DNA of 8,591 bases. Origin: Planctomycetia bacterium (GTDB lineage Bacteria; Planctomycetota; Phycisphaerae; Phycisphaerales; UBA1924). Below the pieces are notes generated by a model. It was given only the letters and a program-made list of their open reading frames with translations, searched no databases and was not told the origin of the DNA. Every line of letters starts with the position of its first letter. Within the stretch, counting starts at the first letter, position 1. The translations under genes and the position numbers were made by a program. The stretch lies in NCBI GenBank assembly GCA_005776545.1, contig SXOY01000111.1, positions 1 through 8,591 of the forward strand, written 5' to 3'. Below are positions 1 to 5,248 of this stretch, piece by piece.

Positions 1-1
1 G

Positions 2-583
2 GCATTTTTTGCGTTTACTGATGTGATTCTGACCCATAATAAGTCAATTAAGGAACCGCGTCACGTTATGGTCAACTTTCCTAAAGAGCCAGTGGTGATT
101 TGGGAGTTTTCCGTCGGAGGGATAATCAAATCGGGGTTGGCGGACCTGAGTTTCATTAGCGAGAAGGGCCTTGCAAACGTGCGGCAGCGTGCTCAACTCG
201 GTCGGTTCACGCAGATAGGCGGGAAATCTGAACGCGAGATCACATCCTATCTGCGCGGCCTCGACAGAATTGGCCTTATTCGTGCGTATACCTTGCCAGC
301 AAGTCAAGCGGTAATCGCAATGTCTGAATTCAGGCGGACGAATATTTCTTTCTCAACGCTCTTTCCTGATATTGACGGCATCTCACAACACATAATGTTT
401 GACTACAGGCTTGAAGCGTTGGCGGAGCACGGTACATCGATAACTCAAATGGCTGATGAAATTTGTCAGCAGATCATGCAGTCCCCCAAGCAGCGTTCGG
501 TTGTGAGTGGCGGTGTGAAGAGCACCCAGATTGAGGCAAGTACAACAAAGCAGTCAAGCGGACATCCGCTATGGGCGCGGTGA
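2..583 (+). CDS. FRG-domain-like protein, C-terminal part (5' end outside the window)
   Basis: The frame is open from base 2 to the TGA at 581-583, so the gene probably begins upstream. Internal starts exist (GTG at 23, ATG at 68), but neither has a well-placed ribosome binding site: the AGGA at 51-54 lies 13 bases from the ATG. About 193 residues are visible. The stretch RQRAQLGRFTQI, a region of IxxYxLPAS type, and the block STLFPDIDGISQHI are in the order I remember for the C-terminal half of FRG-domain proteins, which often end near an LFPDLDGLA motif. The defining F/Y-R-G motif would lie upstream and is not visible. The last ~45 residues are polar and look disordered. FRG proteins have no well-settled biochemical role and are often found in prophages and accessory islands. 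Base composition is more AT-rich than in the following genes. It converges on the tRNA-Leu gene. Family assignment is by memory of motifs only. Confidence 0.55.
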   Translation, partial: AFFAFTDVILTHNKSIKEPRHVMVNFPKEPVVIWEFSVGGIIKSGLADLSFISEKGLANVRQRAQLGRFTQIGGKSEREITSYLRGLDRIGLIRAYTLPASQAVIAMSEFRRTNISFSTLFPDIDGISQHIMFDYRLEALAEHGTSITQMADEICQQIMQSPKQRSVVSGGVKSTQIEASTTKQSSGHPLWAR

Positions 584-599
584 ACAGGTGCTACGCCCC

Positions 600-638
600 A
601 AAAACAAGAGGAGGCGGCTTTAAAAAGCCGCCTCTCTT
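600..638 (-). terminator. Rho-independent terminator of the tRNA-Leu gene
   Basis: An 11-bp perfect inverted repeat (GAGGCGGCTTT at 611-621 and AAAGCCGCCTC at 624-634) can be extended by four pairs past one bulged base (606-609 with 635-638). Read on the minus strand, the hairpin is followed by a T-rich run (complement of 600-604). It begins about 9 bases beyond the tRNA 3' end. On the plus strand no T-run follows, so it should act only on the minus-strand transcript. Confidence 0.85.
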
Positions 639-646
639 CCAAAAAA

Positions 647-730
647 TGCCCAGGAGAGGACTTGAACCTCCATGCCCTTTCGGGCGCTCCCACCTCAAGG
701 TAGTGCGTCTGCCAATTTCGACACCTGGGC
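647..730 (-). tRNA. tRNA-Leu, anticodon GAG
   Basis: The minus strand folds as a class II (long variable arm) tRNA of 84 bases. The acceptor stem GCCCAGG/CCTGGGC (724-730 with 648-654) is perfect and the discriminator A is the complement of 647. The T-arm is GGAGG TTCAAGT CCTCT. The variable arm is GCCC-GAAA-GGGC (674-685). The anticodon loop TTGAGGT (692-698) gives anticodon GAG at 694-696, which reads leucine CUC/CUU codons. No CCA is encoded: six T follow the discriminator, so CCA must be added after transcription. Two stem positions do not pair: U10 with C25 (bases 721 and 705) and A29 with G41 (bases 701 and 689), the latter in the middle of the anticodon stem. The gene has its own promoter and terminator. 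It is either a functional tRNA with imperfect stems or one that is decaying. Confidence 0.93.
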
Positions 731-748
731 TTCTGAATTTGGGAGGGA

Positions 749-777
749 AATATACGCGCCACTTGGCCCATTACCAA
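749..777 (-). promoter_or_regulatory. Promoter of the tRNA-Leu gene
   Basis: On the minus strand TTGGTA (complement of 772-777) and TATATT (complement of 749-754) are separated by exactly 17 bases, close to a sigma-70-type promoter. Transcription would begin near 742, about 12 bases before the mature tRNA 5' end at 730. This is a sequence match only. Confidence 0.6.
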
Positions 778-782
778 CTGAA

Positions 783-812
783 TTGGACGAATGTTCTCGC
801 TGGCCCTACTAG
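783..812 (+). promoter_or_regulatory. Possible promoter for the gene at 907
   Basis: TTGGAC at 783-788 and TACTAG at 807-812 are 18 bases apart, a weak sigma-70-like pair. It lies back to back with the tRNA promoter and would leave a leader of about 90 bases before the start codon at 907. Apart from this I see nothing clear in 813-895. Confidence 0.25.
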
Positions 813-895
813 ATTCCTCACATTCCGGTGTTTTGGTCCGCTCTTGCCTATGCTTGGCGCGAATCTCGGACCTTTCAGGACTTTCGAGATTGTTC

Positions 896-900
896 AAGGA
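896..900 (+). promoter_or_regulatory. Ribosome binding site fixing the start at 907
   Basis: AAGGA lies 6 bases before ATG 907 and 9 bases before ATG 910. It supports a start here and not at any upstream in-frame codon, since a longer reading would run antisense through the tRNA gene. Confidence 0.6.
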
Positions 901-906
901 TTCTCT

Positions 907-1449
907 ATGATGGCGGCACAACACAACTCGGCAACTGGGCCGGCAACTGGGCCAGCAACAGGGCCGCCAGACGCAGTCAAAAAGCTCTTTGTTCGGGTCG
1001 CGGAGAACGCGCGGGCTGCCGGTGTCTTCGCGTCGGTGGAGGTGGTGGGGACAGGCGACCGGGTGGACTGTGCGGCACTGGAGGCGGCGGCTCCTGCGAA
1101 CTACGGCGCAGAGTTTGATCATGCCAAAGCCGCGGTGTATGTGGGATTGACCATGGCCGATCGCTGGTTGAGCGAGTCGATCGAGTCGCAGTTGGTCGAG
1201 CATGGCGACAAGATGGAAGAGTTGCTCGAAGATGAACTGGTGGAACTGGATTACTTTGTCGCGGGCGGAATGGCGATCACAAAGATCGAGCACTTTCGCT
1301 CGGATGCAAAGCTGTTTACCTTTCGCGCCGTCGTCGCGCTGGGACCGGGCGAAGCGGACAGTGAGAAGAATGTCGTGATCGTTTCGAAGGCGCTGCTCGC
1401 ATTTGAAGCATGTTTCCGTCAGCTCGGAGATATGCAGGGCGGCGAGTGA
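907..1449 (+). CDS. Conserved protein of unknown function upstream of a glycogen-synthase-like gene
   Basis: A 180-residue, acidic, probably soluble protein with no signal peptide or membrane span. The frame is open back to 571, but that extension crosses the tRNA on the other strand, so I chose ATG 907, which has a good AAGGA (ATG 910 is nearly as good). Residues ~8-21 are a low-complexity (ATGP)n stretch encoded by a 12-base tandem repeat. The rest holds blocks such as ADRWLSESIESQL, HGDKMEELLEDEL, EHFRSD and ALLAFEACFRQLGDM, which I believe recur in planctomycete proteins without a known function. I recognise no catalytic motif. The TGA overlaps an ATG (TGATG, 1447-1451), and the glycosyltransferase start lies 61 bases downstream, so the two are probably co-transcribed. 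A role tied to glycan synthesis is a guess from position alone. Confidence 0.8.
   Translation: MMAAQHNSATGPATGPATGPPDAVKKLFVRVAENARAAGVFASVEVVGTGDRVDCAALEAAAPANYGAEFDHAKAAVYVGLTMADRWLSESIESQLVEHGDKMEELLEDELVELDYFVAGGMAITKIEHFRSDAKLFTFRAVVALGPGEADSEKNVVIVSKALLAFEACFRQLGDMQGGE
929..964 (+). repeat. 12-base tandem repeat, three copies, in the coding sequence
   Basis: CGGCAACTGGGC occurs at 929-940 and again, exactly, at 941-952. A third copy at 953-964 has two changes. It encodes the Ala-Thr-Gly-Pro repeats at the N-terminus of the unknown protein. Because the unit is a multiple of three bases, copy-number change by slippage would keep the frame. Confidence 0.85.
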
Positions 1450-1501
1450 TGGCAATGCACACCAAGCGCGATGAAAGTATGGAAACGGCCGTCGCCGCAT
1501 C

Positions 1502-1506
1502 GGAGG
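1502..1506 (+). promoter_or_regulatory. Ribosome binding site of the glycosyltransferase gene
   Basis: GGAGG lies 4 bases before ATG 1511, a strong core sequence at slightly short spacing. It supports 1511 as the original start of the full-length gene and not a codon after the internal TAG. Confidence 0.5.
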
Positions 1507-1510
1507 CCGC

Positions 1511-2971
1511 ATGCGCGTCTTGATGCTCGGATGGGAGTTCCCCCCGTTTATCGCTGGCGGACTGGGCGTGGCGTGCTTTGGCTTGACCAAAGCCATCGAT
1601 AAGCTCGGCCACTCGGTGGTGTTCACGCTGCCCAAGGCTGTTGACCGTTCGCACTAGTCGCATGTTCGATTGCTCAGCCCGGCGAGCACGGTGTCGCAGG
1701 AAGTTGCCGCGCGGGCACTGGCGATGCAAGCGTCGGGATTGAACCCGGTCGAAGCTGCCGCGATGGCGGTAGGACTGGGCAACGCCGCACAAGTCGCGGG
1801 CGCGTACCGATTTGCACACGCAGAGTTCCGCTCAGTCGATGCCGCGTTCTCGCATCCCTATCCGGGCTTTGATGCGCCGGCCGCAGCGTCGCTGACTGCA
1901 GCGATTGGAGCACAGGCAGCAGTTGATCCGTTGTCGTCAGCGGCGATTGATCCGGCCATGCCCGAAGCAGAACGGACAGTCGTCAACGCGTCGTTCGCCG
2001 CGGTCCTGCCGCAGATTGGCGGCGGATCAAAGGCCGGACCGATGTACGGGTCTGATCTCATCGGAGACGCCGAGCGCTACGCGCGGCTCGTGGTCGCGCT
2101 CTCGCGCGGCGAGCAGTTTGATGTGATTCACGCGCACGACTGGCTGACCTATCCAGCGGGACTGGCCGTGTCACGCATCGCACGCAAGCCGCTGGTGGTG
2201 CACGTCCACTCCACCGAGTTTGATCGCGCGGGCAGCAATGTGAATCAGGCGGTCTATGACATCGAACGCGCCGGGATGCACGGCGCGGACCGTGTGCTTG
2301 CGGTCAGCCAATTGACTAAGACGATCTGCGAAAGCCGCTACGGCGTGAAGCCTGAGCGGATCCATGTCGTGCACAATGGAGTCGACCGCGAGAACACGCA
2401 GCCAGATGCAAGCACGAAGATTGAATCCGGTGACAAGCTGGTGCTGTTCCTGGGCCGCATTACTATGCAGAAAGGCCCGGAATACTTCATCGCCGCGGCC
2501 AAGCGTGTGCTGGAAAAGGTGCCGCATACCAAGTTTGTTCTTGCAGGTTCGGGCGATATGGCCGAACGGATGATCGAATTGGCGGCGAATCTGGGGATCG
2601 GTCACAAGGTGATCTTTACCGGGTTCCTCAAGGGCGGCGATGTGCAGCGCGTGTTTGATATGGCCGATTGCTATGTGATGCCCAGCGTGAGTGAGCCGTT
2701 TGGATTGGCAGCGCTTGAAGCGATCCATCACGATGTGCCGGTGATCTTGAGCAAACAGTCAGGCGCGGCAGAAGTGTTGACGCATGTGCTCAAGGTTGAC
2801 TTCTGGGATATCGATGAAATGGCCAACAAGATCATCGCGGTCTTGCGCCATCCGCCACTGAGCCAGACGATGCGCGAGCACGGCGAGTTTGAGTTGCGGC
2901 GATTGACCTGGGACGGCGCAGCGAAGAAATGCGTGCAGGCCTATGAAGAAGCAATCGCGGCACATGCGTGA
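1511..2971 (+). CDS. Glycogen-synthase-like glycosyltransferase (GT4/GT5 type), interrupted by an in-frame TAG
   Basis: Predicted to transfer glucosyl units from a nucleotide sugar to a growing alpha-glucan in the cytoplasm. Read from ATG 1511, the first 48 codons give the N-terminal Rossmann start MRVLMLGWEFPPFIAGGLG, where GGL is the donor-binding loop of glycogen/starch synthases. Then TAG at 1655-1657 stops translation. The same frame continues, without any shift, to the TGA at 2969-2971 and carries the rest of the enzyme. Numbering from 1511, these are HAHDW (~207), HVHSTEFDR (~231), HNGVD (~288), GRITMQKGPE (~315, with the usual Arg and Lys) and SEPFGLAALE (~394, the EX7E pair E395/E403). 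Residues ~60-115 form an alanine-rich stretch inside the N-terminal domain. A short form could begin at TTG 1670 or ATG 1724, but it would lack the donor loop. The rest of the frame looks intact, so the stop is recent, suppressed, or a sequencing error. Family is sure; the exact glucan product is not. Confidence 0.88.
1655..1657 (+). other. In-frame amber codon splitting the glycosyltransferase
   Basis: TAG sits between His48 and the segment SHVRLLSP of the same reading frame. A single C-to-T change from CAG (Gln) would produce it. No complete gene in this window uses TAG as its normal stop: TGA and TAA are used instead. Confidence 0.85.
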
Positions 2972-3046
2972 TGGTGTTTGAGCACACACGATCAGGCACA
3001 TGCAGCGATTGGCATTGAACTGACTATGAATGAAGGAGCGAGCCGC

Positions 3047-3370
3047 TTACGAGCCAGCCGGTGGTCCGACTTCGGCGGCGTGCTTCTCGTTTGCTTCTTT
3101 GTATTCACGGGCCTTCTTCTGGAATTCCTCGATCTCTTCAGGAGGAAGGGCTTTGCCGTCAACGATCGGAACATTGGGATCGGGTTTGCCTTGAAGGAGC
3201 GAGTCAAAAGCTCCGAAGTAGTGGCCGATCCACAGGCCGCCCACAATGAGGATTGCAACTGCGGCACCGAGCTTGATCTTGTCGGCGGGTGCCATGCTGC
3301 CGCTGTTGCTGCTGCGGGAGGCCGCTGATGAGCTTGAAGATTTTGAACTGATGTCTACTCGTCCAGCCAT
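3047..3370 (-). CDS. Small serine-rich single-span membrane protein, function unknown
   Basis: A 107-residue protein that I do not recognise. Residues 8-25 are almost all Ser/Ala/Asn and probably disordered. One hydrophobic helix spans ~34-54 (within LGAAVAILIVGGLWIGHYFG). Positive charges before the helix suggest the N-terminus is in the cytoplasm. The C-terminal half has a proline-containing stretch (KPDPNVPIVDGKALPPEE) and then a highly charged helix (~76-100), which would be outside the cytoplasmic membrane. The start at 3370 has AGGAG on the minus strand (complement of 3378-3382) seven bases upstream. It lies 83 bases downstream of the ABC permease on the same strand, so it may share its transcript and could be an accessory subunit. 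It converges on the glycosyltransferase; the 75-base gap between them (2972-3046) shows no clear terminator hairpin. Confidence 0.8.
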   Translation of the reverse strand: MAGRVDISSKSSSSSAASRSSNSGSMAPADKIKLGAAVAILIVGGLWIGHYFGAFDSLLQGKPDPNVPIVDGKALPPEEIEEFQKKAREYKEANEKHAAEVGPPAGS

Positions 3371-3453
3371 GTGAATTCTCCTGCTAAGTCGAACGGTTGA
3401 TCATAGGGACGGTGAACGCGGCGGGAATCGCCGAGAGAAATTGGTTATCCGAC

Positions 3454-4806
3454 TCACCCGACATCGCGTGTCTGGAAGAGAGCGATCCCCAACGCCAGAA
3501 ACGCGCCGATCTGCAACATTCCATAGACGAAAATGAGAGCAATGTGTGTGACCGGAATTGTCTGATTCTGCGTAATTGCGTCCAGCAGCCAGAAATGCTG
3601 CATATTGGGGACGGCCGCCCACAACACGAACGTGAAGGGCTGAACTTGCGTGGGTCTCAGGAACACGTAGTCATCGCGAATAATCGGATCGCGGATTTCA
3701 AGCGGTGACACACCCACGAGTCGGACTGTGAGAACATCGCCTTTGACGCTGGTGATTACCAGTGCAGGCTCGGCGGCGTTGACGATGTCATGCTCGGTCA
3801 AAGCTCCGGTATACGGCGTGAAACTGTCGTGTGACAGCGGGTATCCATTGGGCGATGCGCTGTAATAGAACGGCATGCCGGGTTTTACATCGATCATGGG
3901 TGGGCCGTTGAGTACCACCACAACGTTGTCGTTGGGTGTCTCAAACGGCGGCTTCTGTGTTTCAACGAGGCTCTGAGCTCCGGTGACTTTCCCCACCAGC
4001 GTGTTCTTGAACATCGAACCACCAAGAAAGTGATTCGAGAGGAGCGAGAAGATGAAGATCCCGACGCACACGACAATGGTCATCACCTGACTCAGGCGTG
4101 TCGAAACTGCAGTGGCGATCGCGGCGAAAACGAGAATTGCAACGGTGAGGGAAATGCAGGCCAAGGCGATCTGAAATTTGAGATCGACGCCGAGAGATTG
4201 CAGTTCCCACTTCTTGCTGACGAAGAGGACCGCGACATACGCAATGAACATGAATGGGAGCAGCAGCAGCGTCATGGTCTGCGGGAAGCTCCAGCGATAG
4301 AAGTAGTTGCACCATGCCGCCAGGCCAACGCTCAGGAAGAGTGCAACAGCAGTAAAGACCAGGACGGGTTGGTCAAGCTCATCAGAGGCGGTGCTCATCA
4401 CGCCGTGACGAATCGCCAGCAGCAGGAAAATGAGCATGGTGGAAATGGCGATGAAGAGTGAGCCGGCAACACCCAGGTACTTCCCGATGATCAACGTTGA
4501 CCGGCTGACCGGCTTTGAAACCACCGTCAGGACGGTCTTATTCTCGATTTCGCGGCTGAGGACCGAGGTGGCGATGAACGAGGCGAGAATCGTCCCCAGG
4601 CCGAACACTGCTGACAGGCCAATATCAAAAAGCAGCTTGTCATCAGACTTCACTTCGCCGCTTTCCTGGAGTCCCATTGAGAATCCGGTCATGGCGGTGT
4701 TCAGCAATTGTGTGATCCCGCTGATGAGTATCAGGATCGCGACAATCGGCTGCCTCATGGATTCAACAAATGCGTTTCTGGCGATTGAGAGGGTTTGGGT
4801 GATCAT
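3454..4806 (-). CDS. ABC-2 type transporter permease
   Basis: A 450-residue integral membrane protein. Hydrophobic spans lie at about 20-42, 62-84, 113-133, 147-170, 177-197, 211-235, 241-263 and 420-444. Between spans 2 and 3 the cytoplasmic segment SREIENKTVLTVVSKPVSRS followed by GKYLG is the pattern of ABC-2 permeases, where it contacts the ATPase. Residues ~264-415 form a large, mostly soluble region between spans 7 and 8, longer than in minimal ABC-2 permeases. It probably lies outside the cytoplasm. The protein ends FQTRDVG, which I associate with planctomycete permeases of this type. No ATP-binding subunit gene is adjacent in the window; the small membrane protein follows on the same strand. 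ATG 4806 is the only sensible start because a TAG closes the frame at 4837-4839. No Shine-Dalgarno sequence precedes it, and an AATACT box (complement of 4812-4817) ends five bases before the ATG, so the mRNA may be leaderless. The substrate cannot be told. Confidence 0.88.
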   Translation of the reverse strand: MITQTLSIARNAFVESMRQPIVAILILISGITQLLNTAMTGFSMGLQESGEVKSDDKLLFDIGLSAVFGLGTILASFIATSVLSREIENKTVLTVVSKPVSRSTLIIGKYLGVAGSLFIAISTMLIFLLLAIRHGVMSTASDELDQPVLVFTAVALFLSVGLAAWCNYFYRWSFPQTMTLLLLPFMFIAYVAVLFVSKKWELQSLGVDLKFQIALACISLTVAILVFAAIATAVSTRLSQVMTIVVCVGIFIFSLLSNHFLGGSMFKNTLVGKVTGAQSLVETQKPPFETPNDNVVVVLNGPPMIDVKPGMPFYYSASPNGYPLSHDSFTPYTGALTEHDIVNAAEPALVITSVKGDVLTVRLVGVSPLEIRDPIIRDDYVFLRPTQVQPFTFVLWAAVPNMQHFWLLDAITQNQTIPVTHIALIFVYGMLQIGAFLALGIALFQTRDVG

Positions 4807-4951
4807 CGTGCAGTATTGCCAGCATCCCGAACGGGACTAAAACAAACGAAATGAGTTGGCGGAAGATAGGACAATCCGACAACGAACGACCGAAAGTATC
4901 GAACCGAGTCGATTCGGTGGCGTAGTCATACGCGTTCCGATTCGCGCCCGT

Positions 4952-4977
4952 GGTGCGCTTCTATTCAGAAGCGTACC
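4952..4977. repeat. Inverted repeat (hairpin A)
   Basis: GGTGCGCTTCT and AGAAGCGTACC flank the four-base loop ATTC. The stem has 11 pairs, one of them a G-T wobble. No T-run follows on either strand, so it is not a typical terminator. Its right arm overlaps the left arm of a second possible stem. Confidence 0.75.
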
Positions 4978-5017
4978 CGTCAAACGGCTCTTGGGCCGCT
5001 GCGATGGCAAGGGTACG
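4972..5017. repeat. Alternative inverted repeat overlapping hairpin A
   Basis: CGTACCC (4972-4978) is perfectly complementary to GGGTACG (5011-5017), with a small internal CGGC/GCCG stem (4985-4988 and 4995-4998). Because 4972-4977 also form the right arm of hairpin A, the two folds exclude each other in RNA. Seven pairs over this distance could be chance. Confidence 0.45.
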
Positions 5018-5056
5018 ACTCTCGGATTGCTTTGGTTCGCGTCGTTTCTGCGCGTC

Positions 5057-5077
5057 GTTGCATCAGACTCATGCAAC
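5057..5077. repeat. Inverted repeat (hairpin C)
   Basis: GTTGCAT (5057-5063) and ATGCAAC (5071-5077) are perfect complements around the seven-base loop CAGACTC. It could be an RNA hairpin or a dimeric regulator's operator. It has no poly-T tail. Confidence 0.55.
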
Positions 5078-5248
5078 TCAGAGTGGACAGCGGCGATCAC
5101 ACGGGCCAGAATAGGTGATTGGGATGGTGATTAGGTACGTTGCGGGTGTTCTTTCAAGCACGTTGATGCTTTTTGTGCGAAGATGGTAATCGAGCGGCGA
5201 ACCAGGTGAGCTTGGTCGATTCGCGAGGTTTTGCATACGGGATGCTGG

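Larger units (their letters stand above)
4807..5248. other. Divergent intergenic region with several inverted repeats
   Basis: These ~440 bases separate the minus-strand permease from the plus-strand SPFH operon. Short open frames here (4856-5134 plus, 4837-5100 minus) have no protein-like character. The region holds three dyads (4952-4977, 4972-5017, 5057-5077) and a GGTGATT direct repeat (5114-5120 and 5126-5132). A weak promoter-like pair occurs at 5163-5168 (TTGATG) and 5187-5192 (TAATCG), 18 bases apart, in front of the HflK-like gene. I recognise no known RNA family or riboswitch. A structured leader, a small RNA or operators are all possible. Confidence 0.5.

Noticed and set aside
571..906. 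N-terminal extension of the gene at 907
   Set aside because: It would translate the antisense of the tRNA and its terminator. The AAGGA before ATG 907 gives a better start.
466..1635. Long open frame on the minus strand (389 codons)
   Set aside because: It lies antisense to the unknown gene, runs across the tRNA gene and is rich in Arg, His, Cys and Pro without any family motif. It is a shadow of GC-rich coding sequence.
1655..1657. Pyrrolysine or selenocysteine insertion at the TAG
   Set aside because: Selenocysteine uses TGA, and nothing in the window suggests pyrrolysine genes. The codon lies in a surface-loop position of the family, not at a catalytic site.
2972..3046. Terminator between the convergent glycosyltransferase and small membrane protein genes
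   Set aside because: I looked for a hairpin with a T-run on either strand and found none. Only short direct repeats (CGAGCC) are present.
4837..5134. Small open frames on both strands in the intergenic region
   Set aside because: They have no ribosome binding site, no family resemblance and an irregular, Arg-rich composition, and they overlap each other on opposite strands.
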